The notes: generated by a model not told the origin, from the sequence alone. A DNA stretch of 64,000 bases from Paenibacillus sp. HW567 (GCF_000374185.1 NZ_KB910518.1:4042669-4106668), one strand, 5' to 3'. Counted from the stretch's first letter, positions 52,034 to 61,437 are shown. Numbers and translations: made by a program.

Positions 52034-53920
52034 CTATGAGAAATGGATGGACAGCATATTCCAATAGAATAAAAACGCTGAATACGCAATGGAGCCGGCT
52101 GCAGCAGCGCAGCGTGCCAGCGGAGCCCCTTTATCCCGCAAGCCCTTAGCGCCATCCCGCCAGATCAGATGAACTGCAGCAATCACAGAGAGAAATGGCA
52201 ATGAAGAAACTCCCCAAGCATACCATGCGGGATACCCGAAGGTGATTGCCGAATTGCCGTAGTTTAACTGAACGATCAGAAAGACGGTCAGGGATAATGT
52301 AATTATGCCTATATGCAGGGATACAGGCTTATTAGTCTTGTGGAACAAGCGCAGTACATAACGGATCAGCCAGATTAGGAACAGCACCAAAATTAATAAT
52401 CCGCAGCCCAGGTACAGCGCAATAAGCGTGGAAGGCTGCTGCCAGAACTCCGGCGCCTCTTCCATAGTGGTTCCCTGGATATAGGTCATGCGGAAATTAT
52501 GCTGCCGGTCGAACCATAGCTGCTGCGTGCCGCCTTGTTCCTGGAACAGATCCTCTGCAACCGGTACAAAAAGCTTCTCCCGCTGTTCCCCCGTCCCGTC
52601 TGGAAGTACCCCGCTCAGGATCACCCCGCCTTCAGCCGCTGTAATCTTGAATTTCTTGCCGCCAAGAAAATACAACCATTTGCCCCAGCCCTGCTGCGGC
52701 GCGGGAGCAGATAAATAGGTATGCTCATATTTCCGCAACTGTTCCAGGGAAAGCGGCAATGGCTTCACAGCGGTTGCTGCTCCTGTAATAAGTCCGGTAA
52801 TCGCATCCGTTATTTTATCGTTTATATTCACGCCTTCCGCAGCTCCGTTGCTGACGATCAGAATACCAAGCTTCTGCGAGGGAATCAGCTCCATTTTGGC
52901 GCTGAAGCCTTCAATGTCTCCGGTATGCGTCAGCGTCAGGCTTCCATCGGCAAGCCGCCCCCTAAAGAGGCCATATCCTACTCCTGCCACATCCGGGTGC
53001 TCGGCAAATTGGCTCTGCTCCATCTGATCTACGCTGGAAGGCTCAAGGATATCCGTACCCCGGAACGCCCCCCGGTTCAGCAGTGCAATCATGAAATGGG
53101 CGAACTCATTGGGAACGACACTAAGCCCCCCTGCCCCCGGAATGCTTAAATAAGTGTAAGGAATTTCATGGTACGCTCCCCCGGAATACTCATAGGATTT
53201 CGCCATGTCCGGGCTGCCCGCCGGAACTGTCAGGCTTGCACTGGACATTTTAAGCGGTGTGAACAGATTCTTGCCCATATACTCACCCAGGCCCGAACCG
53301 GTAACCTGTTCAATGACATTGCCGACGAGACCCATACCTGCATTGCTGTATTCATATTCCTGGCCTGGTTCCCTAACCGGAGTCTGCGGGCTTACATATT
53401 CGCGCAAATATTGTTCTGCGGACAGCGTATCTTCGCGCGAAGAAGCATTTATTCTGTACACAAATTCATCCAGACCGGAAGTATGCGTCAGCAGATGGTG
53501 CAGCGTAATGGGCTGATCCTCGAAAACCGGAAGCTTGTACGTACGCAAAAAACGGTTAACATCCTCATGCAGCGTCAGCTTTCCCTGCTCTGTCAGTTGC
53601 ATGGCGGCTGCGGCAGTGAGCGTTTTGGTAATTGAGCCTACACGCATGACCGTCCGGGCAGGGTCCACTGGAAGCTTTTGCTCCACATTTGCGTAACCAT
53701 AGCCCTTGCTCCAAATTATCTGCTCTCCCTGGGTCACAACCACCGCCGTGCCGGGAACATGCCGGTTGTCCAGCCCGTCCTGCATAATCGGATCAACAAT
53801 TTGTTCAAGCTGGCCGGCAGTCAAGGCGTCAGGTGCAGCCGCCGCTTCAGCCCCGCCACAGCCAAGCAGCAATGTAAATAGAACCGGCAAGATAAGCAGC
53901 CTTTGGGATATGATCCTCAT
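52034..53920 (-). CDS. Beta-lactamase-fold serine hydrolase, membrane-anchored lipoprotein
   Basis: About 628 aa. Signal peptide with lipobox-like LLGC (Cys21); class C beta-lactamase/PBP4* fold with SxxK (SITK, Ser96-Lys99), YxN (YSN, about 191-193) and HTGDIEGF in place of KTG. After a beta domain come three to four membrane segments (about 475-625). Start ATG 53920 follows GGAGGT by 7 nt. Homologues act on D-amino-acid peptides or esters of the envelope; penicillin hydrolysis is not implied. Divergent from an OmpR-type two-component pair, which may regulate it. Confidence 0.88.
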   Translation of the reverse strand: MRIISQRLLILPVLFTLLLGCGGAEAAAAPDALTAGQLEQIVDPIMQDGLDNRHVPGTAVVVTQGEQIIWSKGYGYANVEQKLPVDPARTVMRVGSITKTLTAAAAMQLTEQGKLTLHEDVNRFLRTYKLPVFEDQPITLHHLLTHTSGLDEFVYRINASSREDTLSAEQYLREYVSPQTPVREPGQEYEYSNAGMGLVGNVIEQVTGSGLGEYMGKNLFTPLKMSSASLTVPAGSPDMAKSYEYSGGAYHEIPYTYLSIPGAGGLSVVPNEFAHFMIALLNRGAFRGTDILEPSSVDQMEQSQFAEHPDVAGVGYGLFRGRLADGSLTLTHTGDIEGFSAKMELIPSQKLGILIVSNGAAEGVNINDKITDAITGLITGAATAVKPLPLSLEQLRKYEHTYLSAPAPQQGWGKWLYFLGGKKFKITAAEGGVILSGVLPDGTGEQREKLFVPVAEDLFQEQGGTQQLWFDRQHNFRMTYIQGTTMEEAPEFWQQPSTLIALYLGCGLLILVLFLIWLIRYVLRLFHKTNKPVSLHIGIITLSLTVFLIVQLNYGNSAITFGYPAWYAWGVSSLPFLSVIAAVHLIWRDGAKGLRDKGAPLARCAAAAGSIAYSAFLFYWNMLSIHFS

Positions 53921-54083
53921 CCATATAACCTCCATGTCGTATTGAGTTTTACGGATTCAGCATAAGACCCGCTTCTGTCTCCAATCTTCCCTCAATCTTA
54001 AATTTACCTTACAATAGCTGGATACAAGGATAAGGATGCTACACTGGGAAAAAGCAAGCTATCTTGGAAGGGGTATAGCCACA

Positions 54084-54803
54084 ATGAGCAGAACCGTCTT
54101 GCTGGCGGATGATGATCCGGATATTGTAGAGCTGCTGAGGATGTTCCTGGAGACGGAGAATCTGCAGGTACTCGAAGCGCGCAACGGCGCTGAAGCCTGG
54201 AGACATATCTGTGAACAGAAAATAGACCTGGCTGTCATTGATATCATGATGCCCGAGATGGACGGCATCCGGCTGCTTAAGCAGTTGCGTGCGGAATACA
54301 CCATTCCGGTTATTTTTATTTCCGCCAAAAATCAGGACAGCGACAAAATCCTCGGCCTTCAGCTTGGTGCGGATGATTTCATAGCCAAGCCCTTTAATCC
54401 GCTGGAGGTGGTGGCGCGTGTGCAGGCCATGCTCAGACGGACTTATGAATTTAATGATCCCGCTGCCGAAGAACCTAAGGAGCATGTAGAGCCAACCATC
54501 ATCGGGCCCTTGAAGCTGGATCATCAGGATTGCATGCTGTACAAGGAGGATCATGAAATCCCGCTGACCGCCATTGAATATAACCTGCTGCGGACCTTAA
54601 TGGGTGCTCCGGGCCGGGTCTGGACCAAAAGACAGCTATTCGAGCAGGTGTGGGACGATGATTATTTTGAAGATGCCAACACCATTATGGTTCATATGTC
54701 GCGGCTCAGAGAGAAAATCGAAGACAACCCCAGACAGCCGGTATTTATCCGCACCATACGGGGCCTTGGCTACAAGTTCGCAAGAAAGGATGAATTCCGC
54801 TGA
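54084..54803 (+). CDS. OmpR/PhoB-type response regulator
   Basis: 239 aa. Receiver domain MSRTVLLADDDPDIVELL with Asp53 (AVIDIMMPEMDG) and conserved Lys (GADDFIAKPFNP); C-terminal winged helix (LTAIEYNLLRTLMG and RTIRGLGYKFARK). ATG 54084 is preceded by GGAAGGGG at about 10 nt; the upstream in-frame ATG is not. The stop TGA overlaps the likely CTG start of the kinase. Confidence 0.93.
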   Translation: MSRTVLLADDDPDIVELLRMFLETENLQVLEARNGAEAWRHICEQKIDLAVIDIMMPEMDGIRLLKQLRAEYTIPVIFISAKNQDSDKILGLQLGADDFIAKPFNPLEVVARVQAMLRRTYEFNDPAAEEPKEHVEPTIIGPLKLDHQDCMLYKEDHEIPLTAIEYNLLRTLMGAPGRVWTKRQLFEQVWDDDYFEDANTIMVHMSRLREKIEDNPRQPVFIRTIRGLGYKFARKDEFR

Positions 54804-55846
54804 AGTCAAACACCCTTTTGTCCAGGCTGGTCAAATCCTATATTCTGTTCACATGTACACTCGGTGCAGTTTTTATAGGGTTTCTGATAGTGGTTGTCGA
54901 CGTGGACCAGGGCACCATTACGGTTACTATCTACTCGCTGCTGCCTCTGCTGCTCCTGTTCGGCCTGAATGTCTTGTTCTACAGTCTGTGGACCTCCAGA
55001 AAAATCACCAAGCCGCTGGGGCAGATTGCCGAAGGCATCCGGGAAATGCAGCAGGGCAGGTTTCAAAAGCGGTTGAACATCAAGGCAAGCGATGAATTCG
55101 TACAGGTACAGCAATATTTCAATGACATGGCCGAATCGCTGCAGCGGACAGAAGCCGAGAACCACAGACTGCAGATGAGCAAGGACCGGATGCTGGTGGA
55201 CCTTTCCCATGATTTGAAGACCCCCATCACCACCATTCAGGGCTACGCCAAAGCGCTGCAGCTCGGATATGCCGACAATGAGGACAAGAGGGAGAAGTAT
55301 TTGCAGCTCATATATACCAAATCCCAGTTTGTCACCGCGCTCATTGATGATATTTTCCAAATGTCCAAGCTGGATAGCCCTGATTTTCCCGTAAACATGG
55401 AGCCTGGAGATATTGCAGAGCTGCTTAGAGAAGCAACGGCAGATTATTATGAGCAATTTGAGGATAAGCAGTTCGTATTGAATGTAGAAATTCCATCTGA
55501 CGAAGTGCGGGTCCCCCATGATGCTGTCCTGATGCGGCGCGCCCTCTCCAATCTGCTGTCGAATGCACTGCGGTACAACCCCAAAGGCACAGAGGTCGCC
55601 ATCCGGCTGGAGCAAAAAAAGGATTCGGTGCGGATTGCGATCATCGACAACGGTGTCGGCATTTCCGATGAATTGAAGGCGGTAATCTTTGAGCCTTTTG
55701 TGCGGGGAGATTCCTCCAGGCAAGGAGACGGAGGAACCGGCTTGGGACTTGCCATCGCCAGGAAAATGATGCAGCGGCAGGGCGGTGAACTGGTACTGGA
55801 TAACCGTGCCAACCGGACTGCGTTTGAACTTGTGCTATATCAGTGA
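54800..55846 (+). CDS. Sensor histidine kinase (HAMP, HisKA, HATPase_c)
   Basis: About 348 aa if started at CTG 54800. Two membrane helices (about 11-33 and 47-64), HAMP (KPLGQIAEGIREMQQGRFQK), HisKA box LVDLSHDLKTPITTIQGY, and HATPase boxes (RALSNLLSNALRYN, DNGVGISDE, GTGLGLAIARKM). No ATG or GTG is available at the N-terminus. CTG 54800 gives MKSNTLLSRLVKSYILF, has AAAGGA about 9 nt upstream and overlaps the regulator stop as CTGA; TTG 54818 is the alternative but lacks a site and trims the helix lead. Short sensor loop suggests envelope-stress sensing. Confidence 0.9.
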   Translation: MKSNTLLSRLVKSYILFTCTLGAVFIGFLIVVVDVDQGTITVTIYSLLPLLLLFGLNVLFYSLWTSRKITKPLGQIAEGIREMQQGRFQKRLNIKASDEFVQVQQYFNDMAESLQRTEAENHRLQMSKDRMLVDLSHDLKTPITTIQGYAKALQLGYADNEDKREKYLQLIYTKSQFVTALIDDIFQMSKLDSPDFPVNMEPGDIAELLREATADYYEQFEDKQFVLNVEIPSDEVRVPHDAVLMRRALSNLLSNALRYNPKGTEVAIRLEQKKDSVRIAIIDNGVGISDELKAVIFEPFVRGDSSRQGDGGTGLGLAIARKMMQRQGGELVLDNRANRTAFELVLYQ

Positions 55847-55848
55847 GC

Positions 55849-55884
55849 AAAAAAAATGCCGCCAACCCCTCTGAGGTTGACGGC
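55849..55884 (-). terminator. Terminator of tyrS
   Basis: On the minus strand GCCGTCAACC pairs with GGTTGGCGGC and is followed by eight T. It also lies after the convergent kinase gene. Confidence 0.9.
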
Positions 55885-55917
55885 TTGTGCTTGTTTGCGG
55901 ATCGTCCGCTTGCAGCC

Positions 55918-57177
55918 TTAGCCCAGCTTGACCAGGCTGTAATTCTTCTTGCCCTTGCGGATGATGATGAAACGTCCGCCGATGGCATCCCCGGCAGTCA
56001 CTTCCACCGCGACATCAGTAACACGCTCGCCGTTCAGCGAAATCGCTCCCTTGGTGATGTCCTCGCGCGCCTGGCGCTTGGACGGCTCAATGCCTAAGTC
56101 CACCAGCCAGTCCACGATGTTCTTCGAATCCTTGGTTGCGGTGTAGGTTGGCATTTCCTTGAAGCCTTCCTCGATTTCCTCCGCAGTCAGCGAGCGGATA
56201 TCTCCGCTGAACAGCGCTGCGGTAATGCGCTTCGCCTGCTCCAGCAGCTCCTCGCTGTGCACGAACCGGGTCATTTCTTCCGCCAGCGTTTTTTGGGCTT
56301 CGCGTTTATGAGGCTCCGTCTCCACCTTCTCCGCCAGCGCTTCGATTTCTTCCTTCGTCAGGAACGTGAAGTACTTGAGGTATTTCACCACATCGCGGTC
56401 GTCGGTGTTGGCCCAGAACTGGTAGAACTCGTACGGCGTTGTTTTCTTCGGATCGAGCCATACGGCGCCGCCGGCGGTTTTGCCGAATTTGGTGCCGTCC
56501 GCTTTGAGCATCAGCGGGATGGTCAGACCGAAGACCTTGGCTTCGCCGCCTTCTTTTTTACGGATCAGGTCCAGTCCGCTTGTGATATTCCCCCATTGGT
56601 CAGAGCCGCCGATCTGCAATTGCACATCCTCATGCTGGTACAGATGCAGGTAGTCGATGGACTGCAGAATCTGGTAGGAGAATTCAGTGAACGAAATCCC
56701 GCTCTCCAGACGGCTGGAGACTACATCCTTCGCAAGCATCGTGTTGATGCTGAAGTTTTTGCCATAATCTCTTAAGAACTCAATGACGTTAATCTTCTGC
56801 GTCCAGTCGTAGTTGTTGACCATACGCACCTGATTATCGCCTTCGGTCACAAACAGCTTCTTCATTTGCGCAGTCAGCGCATCCACATTCTCCTGCACCT
56901 GCTCCATCGTCTGGAGGGAACGCTCACTCTGGCGGCCGCTCGGATCGCCGATTGTGCCTGTGGCTCCGCCGATCAGGATCACCGGACGGTGTCCGGCGAG
57001 CTGGAAGCGTTTCAGCACCATGAATGGAATCAGGTGGCCAATATGCATGCTGTCGCCCGTAGGATCAACGCCGCAGTAGAGCGATACGGCCTTCGTCTCC
57101 GTCAATTCGCGCAATCCTTCGGCATCCGTCTGCTGGTTAATCGCGTCGCGCCATTCCAGTTCATCAATAATGTTCAA
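55918..57177 (-). CDS. tyrS: Tyrosyl-tRNA synthetase
   Basis: About 419 aa, class I synthetase. HIGH motif at about 45-48 (SMHIGHLIPF), KMSKS variant KFGKT (DGTKFGKTAGG), C-terminal S4 RNA-binding domain (KRQAREDITKGAISLNGERV). I start it at TTG 57177, giving MNIIDELEWRD: AAGGGG is 9 nt upstream and homologues begin at this point, whereas the ATG 17 codons earlier lies in the leader. It charges tRNA-Tyr. Controlled by a T-box leader. Confidence 0.93.
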   Translation of the reverse strand: MNIIDELEWRDAINQQTDAEGLRELTETKAVSLYCGVDPTGDSMHIGHLIPFMVLKRFQLAGHRPVILIGGATGTIGDPSGRQSERSLQTMEQVQENVDALTAQMKKLFVTEGDNQVRMVNNYDWTQKINVIEFLRDYGKNFSINTMLAKDVVSSRLESGISFTEFSYQILQSIDYLHLYQHEDVQLQIGGSDQWGNITSGLDLIRKKEGGEAKVFGLTIPLMLKADGTKFGKTAGGAVWLDPKKTTPYEFYQFWANTDDRDVVKYLKYFTFLTKEEIEALAEKVETEPHKREAQKTLAEEMTRFVHSEELLEQAKRITAALFSGDIRSLTAEEIEEGFKEMPTYTATKDSKNIVDWLVDLGIEPSKRQAREDITKGAISLNGERVTDVAVEVTAGDAIGGRFIIIRKGKKNYSLVKLG

Positions 57178-57263
57178 GCTGTACAGCCCCTTTATTCGAA
57201 TTTTCGTATCCATATACACGTTGAGCAAGCAGCGCCGCCTGCAAATCCCGGTGGTTCAGGCCA

Positions 57264-57303
57264 CAAAAAAATCGCCCCCTTGTCTAATCAGACACAGGGA
57301 CGA
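57264..57303 (-). terminator. T-box leader terminator of tyrS
   Basis: Minus-strand CGTCCCTGTGTCT pairs imperfectly with AGACAAGGGGGCG, followed by seven T. Alternative pairing of its 5' arm with the T-box sequence gives the antiterminator. Confidence 0.85.
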
Positions 57304-57530
57304 CTATAATTAACCGTGTTACCACCCAAATTGCACGGACAGCCTGACGGCCAGATCCGCACCACTCACAGCGAGTTAACGTTCGCTTGATTCCGCTTGG
57401 CATTACCCAAGATACTCCAGAGTGTAATTCGCAATCCTTGTGTGTACCGGGTTCCATCACCCCCCGGCTTTCTGTGACAGGGACAAAGGCTGCTACTGTC
57501 TCGTTCAACGTATGTAAGCTATAAGATTAC
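57264..57530 (-). ncRNA. Tyrosine T-box riboswitch
   Basis: The conserved T-box AATTTGGGTGGTAACACGG is at 57313-57331 on the minus strand. A stem I with GCCGGGGGGTGATGG...CCGGT is upstream, and a likely UAC tyrosine specifier lies in GAATTACAC (about 57421-57429). Uncharged tRNA-Tyr stabilises the antiterminator and raises tyrS expression. Leader length is typical. Confidence 0.92.
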
Positions 57531-57534
57531 TGAA

Positions 57535-57563
57535 AGTATAGTCAATTCCAAATTTGTTGTCAA
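57535..57563 (-). promoter_or_regulatory. SigA promoter of tyrS
   Basis: -35 TTGACA (57558-57563), 17-bp spacer, -10 TATACT (57535-57540). Back-to-back with the tetR promoter: only 4 bp separate the two -35 boxes. Confidence 0.88.
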
Positions 57564-57567
57564 TGTT

Positions 57568-57617
57568 TTGACAGGTAAACCATCGTTTACTACAATATAA
57601 GGTGAACGATGGTTTAC
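57568..57617 (+). promoter_or_regulatory. tetR promoter with two palindromic operators
   Basis: -35 TTGACA (57568-57573), 17-bp spacer, -10 TACAAT (57591-57596). Operator 1 GTAAACCATCGTTTAC (57575-57590) fills the spacer; operator 2 GTGAACGATGGTTTAC (57602-57617) covers the start point. Each is a palindrome, and the two are near mirror images 27 bp apart, so the TetR protein very probably represses itself here. Confidence 0.88.
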
Positions 57618-57639
57618 TGCTTTTGAGAGGGGTTTTTAG

Positions 57640-58281
57640 ATGCCGGGTACAAAAGAAAATATTTTGCATACCGCACTCCGCTTGTTCGCGCGAGATGGCT
57701 ATGAAGCTGTTTCCGTTAGCGCTGTTTCCGGGGAGCTTGGAATGACAAAAGGCGCTTTGTATAAGCACTACAAGAATAAGCGGGATATATTTGACAGCAT
57801 TGTAGAGCGTATCTATCAAATGGATGATGAGCGGGCGCAGCAGTTTGAGGTTCCAGCAGAGGTATTCGAGAAAGCGCCATTGCCATACCACCATACTTCT
57901 GTAGATAACATTGACGCTTTCATCAAGGCGCAATTCCGTTTTTGGACAGAGGATGAATTTGGCTGCAATTTCCGCAGAATGATTACATTGGAGCAATACA
58001 GAAATCCTGATATGGCAGAGCTGTATCAAAAGTGCCTTGCCGGCGGGCCGGTAGATTATATGGAGGATTTGTTTCGCGAAATGATAGAACAAGGTGCTTT
58101 GAGCAAAAGTAATCCGAAGCAATTAGCACTTGAGTTTTATGCACCATTTCACCTGCTGTTGAGTATTTACGACGTATCCGCGGACAAAGAGAAAGGCGCG
58201 AAGCTCCTGGCGGCGCACATCGAGCGCTTTATGCAAAAAAACACAGCGAAAATGAATAAAGAAAAGGAGCAATCACAATGA
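57640..58281 (+). CDS. TetR-family repressor
   Basis: 213 aa. N-terminal TetR helix-turn-helix (ILHTALRLFARDGYEAVSVS, then LGMTKGALYKHYKNKRDIF) and a helical ligand-binding C-terminal domain. GAGAGGGG lies 7 nt before ATG 57640. Overlaps the methyltransferase gene by 4 bp. The two operators upstream imply autoregulation of the pair. The inducer is unknown; it may be the small molecule the methyltransferase modifies. Confidence 0.93.
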   Translation: MPGTKENILHTALRLFARDGYEAVSVSAVSGELGMTKGALYKHYKNKRDIFDSIVERIYQMDDERAQQFEVPAEVFEKAPLPYHHTSVDNIDAFIKAQFRFWTEDEFGCNFRRMITLEQYRNPDMAELYQKCLAGGPVDYMEDLFREMIEQGALSKSNPKQLALEFYAPFHLLLSIYDVSADKEKGAKLLAAHIERFMQKNTAKMNKEKEQSQ

Positions 58282-58994
58282 AATATATGATAAGCCAAAA
58301 ATACAATACGCCCGAATTACAAGCAAAAATGATGGGGCCTAACCCCTTAAAATTGCAGGAGGAAATGCTTATCCAGCATAACATTCCTGCCGGAAGCCTT
58401 GTTTGCGACTTGGGCAGCGGGCAAGGGGTTACCAGCATTATGCTTGCTCAAGATTACGGGTTCACTGTTTACGCCGCCGATCTTTGGAGCGAACCGCAGG
58501 TAAACCGGGATTTTTGGGATGAGATGGGGTTAACCCGCGAACAGATTATACCGGTCAAGGCCGACGCCACCAATTTGCCATTTGAAAAAGAATTTTTCGA
58601 TGCGGTAGTAAGCACGGATTCTTATAATTATTGGGGACGCGACCCGGAATACCTGGATGCAAAGCTACTGCCTTTCGTCAAAAGCGGCGGTTATATTTAT
58701 GCCTGTGTTCCCGGTATGAAAAAAGATTGCCATGATAATCTGCCGGAAGAATTACTTCTCTCATGGACGCCGGAACAGCTTATCTACCTGCGTGATATTC
58801 ACTACTGGACAGAAATTTTAAATCAATGTAAAGACGCCAACGTCATTTCCATCTACGAGATGGAGGGCAATGAGGAGCTCTGGGACGTGTGGCTGAACCA
58901 AGAAAATGAGATTGCGGTTAATGACCGCAAAACAATGGAAGCCGGCGGCGGGAAATACTTGAACTTTATCGCTTTTGTACTGCAAAAGAAGTAA
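58278..58994 (+). CDS. Class I SAM-dependent methyltransferase
   Basis: 238 aa. SAM motif I CDLGSGQGVTS (about 43-53), acidic end of strand 2 (YAADLW), and post I/III blocks (ADATNLPFEKEFFDAVVST). Fold of the Methyltransf_11/UbiE-like group, so small-molecule methylation is likely; substrate unknown. Translationally coupled to the TetR repressor (ATGA overlap), which suggests a detoxification or resistance cassette. No terminator is obvious downstream. Confidence 0.88.
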   Translation: MKYMISQKYNTPELQAKMMGPNPLKLQEEMLIQHNIPAGSLVCDLGSGQGVTSIMLAQDYGFTVYAADLWSEPQVNRDFWDEMGLTREQIIPVKADATNLPFEKEFFDAVVSTDSYNYWGRDPEYLDAKLLPFVKSGGYIYACVPGMKKDCHDNLPEELLLSWTPEQLIYLRDIHYWTEILNQCKDANVISIYEMEGNEELWDVWLNQENEIAVNDRKTMEAGGGKYLNFIAFVLQKK

Positions 58995-59174
58995 ATAAGG
59001 GTGTGATGATTTTTTTGTTATCCTAACTATATAAACATACCCAAACAAACCTTTTTATGTTATCTTGGATATATATGGATGTCAGGAGGTGGTCTGGGGC
59101 CAGGTTCGTCATACACTTCTGAGAGTATACGCAGACAAAATGAAAAATCCAATGTTGACAAGGAGGAACTTGTA

Positions 59175-60818
59175 ATGAAATCCGGCAAGCGTTTTTCGTT
59201 CCGAAGCTTTAGTCTTGTAGCTTTAGCCTGTGCACTTCTCCTCTCCTTCTCTATTCCTCAGAAGCAAGCGGCAGCGGCGGGGGCCTCGGTTAAGGGCTTT
59301 TATGTAAGCGGTACCAAGTTATATGACGCAACAGGCAGCCCCTTTGTAATGAGAGGTGTCAATCATGCCCATACCTGGTACAAAAACGATCTGGCGACAG
59401 CCATTCCGGCCATTGCGGCAACCGGCTCCAATACAATTCGCATCGTGCTGTCCAATGGGAGCAAGTGGTCCCTCGACAGCCTGTCCGATGTGAAGAATAT
59501 CCTCGCGCTGTGCGATCAATACAAGCTGACTGCCATGCTTGAGGTGCATGACGCGACCGGCTCGGACAACGCCTCCGACCTGAACGCGGCCGTGAACTAT
59601 TGGATCAGCATCAAGGATGCCCTGATTGGCAAAGAAGACCGGGTCATCGTCAACATTGCGAACGAATGGTTCGGCTCCTGGGGTACAGCTTCCTGGGCCA
59701 GCGCCTACCAGTCCGCCATTCCCGCCCTCCGGGCTGCCGGAATCAAGAACACGCTGGTTGTAGATGCCGCAGGGTGGGGACAATATCCAACCTCCATCTT
59801 CACAAGCGGCAATGCCGTGTTCAATTCCGACCCTTTGCGCAATACCATCTTCTCCATCCATATGTATGAATATGCCGGAGGAACAGCAGCAACAGTGAAA
59901 AGCAACATCGATAACGCCCTCGCCATTGGTGTGCCGGTCATTGTCGGTGAGTTCGGCTTCAAGCATACCGGCGGAGATGTAGACGAAGCGACGATAATGA
60001 GCTATTCACAGGAAAAAGGCGTCGGATGGCTGGCTTGGTCCTGGTACGGAAACGGCGGAGGGGTCGAATATCTCGACTTGTCTAACGGACCTTCCGGCAA
60101 CTTAACCGATTGGGGCAAAACCGTTGTGAATGGCTCCTATGGAACACTCGCAACCTCTGTGCTGGGCAAAATCTACACGACTCCCGGCTATGTGCCTGTT
60201 CCTGATAACGGCCCGACGCCTACGCCAACCGCTACGCCTGCAACGACACCTACACCTACACCTACTGCAACACCAACAACTACTGCAACGCCTACACCTA
60301 CTGCAACACCTACACCAACCGCGACCCCGACTGCAACTGTAACACCTACGCCAACCTCGACGCCTACCGGAGGGCTTGCGCTGTATTACCGGACTGCGGA
60401 TACAAATGCTACCGACAGCCAGATCAAGCCCCATTTCTATATTAAAAATAACGGCAGCTCCGCCGTCAGCCTAAGCGGGCTGAAGATCCGTTACTACTTC
60501 ACCAAAGACGGATCACAGCCGCTTAGCGGCGCTATTGACTGGGCCCAGCTTGGTGCGGCGAACGTGACGCTGACCTTTGGGACCGCAAATGCCGCGGGTG
60601 CGGATTCCTACGCGGAAGTCGGCTTTACCTCTGGAGCGGGCAGTCTCCCGGCCGGAGCGCAGACCGGAGATATCCAGCTTCGTCTGTTCAAAAGCGACTG
60701 GAGCAATTTTAACGAGACCAACGACTATTCCTTTGATGCGGCCAAGACAGCCTACAGCCTCTGGAATCATGTCACCCTGTACCAGAACGGCACACTGGTG
60801 TCCGGTTTAGAGCCTTAA
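59175..60818 (+). CDS. Secreted GH5_8-like endo-beta-1,4-mannanase with CBM3
   Basis: 547 aa. Signal peptide (1-36, ending AAAAG); GH5 barrel (about 37-340) opening VKGFYVSGTKLYDATGSPF and MRGVNHAHTWY, acid/base Glu in NIANEWFG and nucleophile Glu in VGEFGF, fitting subfamily 8 mannanases; a Thr/Pro-rich linker (TPTPTATP repeats, about 345-400); a CBM3-type cellulose-binding domain (about 402-547, LALYYRTADTNATDSQIKPH, YYFTKDG). AAGGAGG is 8 nt before ATG 59175. Monocistronic with a terminator. It cuts mannan in plant cell walls while bound to cellulose. Confidence 0.92.
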   Translation: MKSGKRFSFRSFSLVALACALLLSFSIPQKQAAAAGASVKGFYVSGTKLYDATGSPFVMRGVNHAHTWYKNDLATAIPAIAATGSNTIRIVLSNGSKWSLDSLSDVKNILALCDQYKLTAMLEVHDATGSDNASDLNAAVNYWISIKDALIGKEDRVIVNIANEWFGSWGTASWASAYQSAIPALRAAGIKNTLVVDAAGWGQYPTSIFTSGNAVFNSDPLRNTIFSIHMYEYAGGTAATVKSNIDNALAIGVPVIVGEFGFKHTGGDVDEATIMSYSQEKGVGWLAWSWYGNGGGVEYLDLSNGPSGNLTDWGKTVVNGSYGTLATSVLGKIYTTPGYVPVPDNGPTPTPTATPATTPTPTPTATPTTTATPTPTATPTPTATPTATVTPTPTSTPTGGLALYYRTADTNATDSQIKPHFYIKNNGSSAVSLSGLKIRYYFTKDGSQPLSGAIDWAQLGAANVTLTFGTANAAGADSYAEVGFTSGAGSLPAGAQTGDIQLRLFKSDWSNFNETNDYSFDAAKTAYSLWNHVTLYQNGTLVSGLEP

Positions 60819-60848
60819 GCTCTGGAAATACCAGGCTAGACCTTTGTT

Positions 60849-60890
60849 AGGGAGTGCGATCAGCCGCCGCGGCTGACCACACTCCCTTTG
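60849..60890 (+). terminator. Terminator of the mannanase gene
   Basis: AGGGAGTG and CAGCCGC pair with GCGGCTG and CACTCCCT, followed by TTTG. About 30 bp after the stop. Confidence 0.85.
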
Positions 60891-60910
60891 TCTATAGCTT
60901 CGCTCCCCAT

Positions 60911-61273
60911 CATCGGATACAGCACCGGTTCTAAAGCTGTGACTTAGAACGAATTGTGGTTCGGGGAGAGAGGATTCGTCGAATCCATCCTCCTGTTCCT
61001 GACGGACCGTAGAGCCTTTATTTTCCCGAAAGAGATACATTTAGCCGAGCCAACGGACCGTAAAGCACTTATTGCCTCTTCAGCAGGTATATTTGGAGTG
61101 AATGTCCGCCCATAAAGGCACTGGAGTCCGTTCGCTTGCGGAAAAACGACTTCGGGTAGACATAAGAGCGGCTCAGTCCGTTTACAAACGGGCAGACTCT
61201 TCCGAACAGGAGATGGTTCTGTTCGCGGGTCCTGATAAGCGCAGCGTAATCTCTACGCTCTAATCCGTTCGGC
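60911..61273 (+). repeat. Dispersed intergenic repeat, copy B
   Basis: About 360 bp, the same landmark order as copy A in inverse orientation, plus a 3' extension (GAGATGGTTCTGTTCG...TCCGTTCGGC) shared with copy C. No coding potential. It fills most of the gap between mannanase and amidase genes. Confidence 0.88.
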
Positions 61274-61437
61274 GGAGATCGTTTGAACTCCAACATTTCG
61301 AGTCTGACGATCTACTGGTGTATAATGCAGGGAGTGTGTCTGCTTGTTCGCAATTGATACATAAGCTTCACCCGTTCAAATAATACAGTTCAGCGGATTG
61401 CAGCTATGGCATCCCTGCCGGAAAGAGGTTATACATC

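Noticed and set aside
57505..58122. Minus-strand frame of 205 codons opposite tetR
   Set aside because: It covers the promoter and operators and lies opposite a clear TetR protein.
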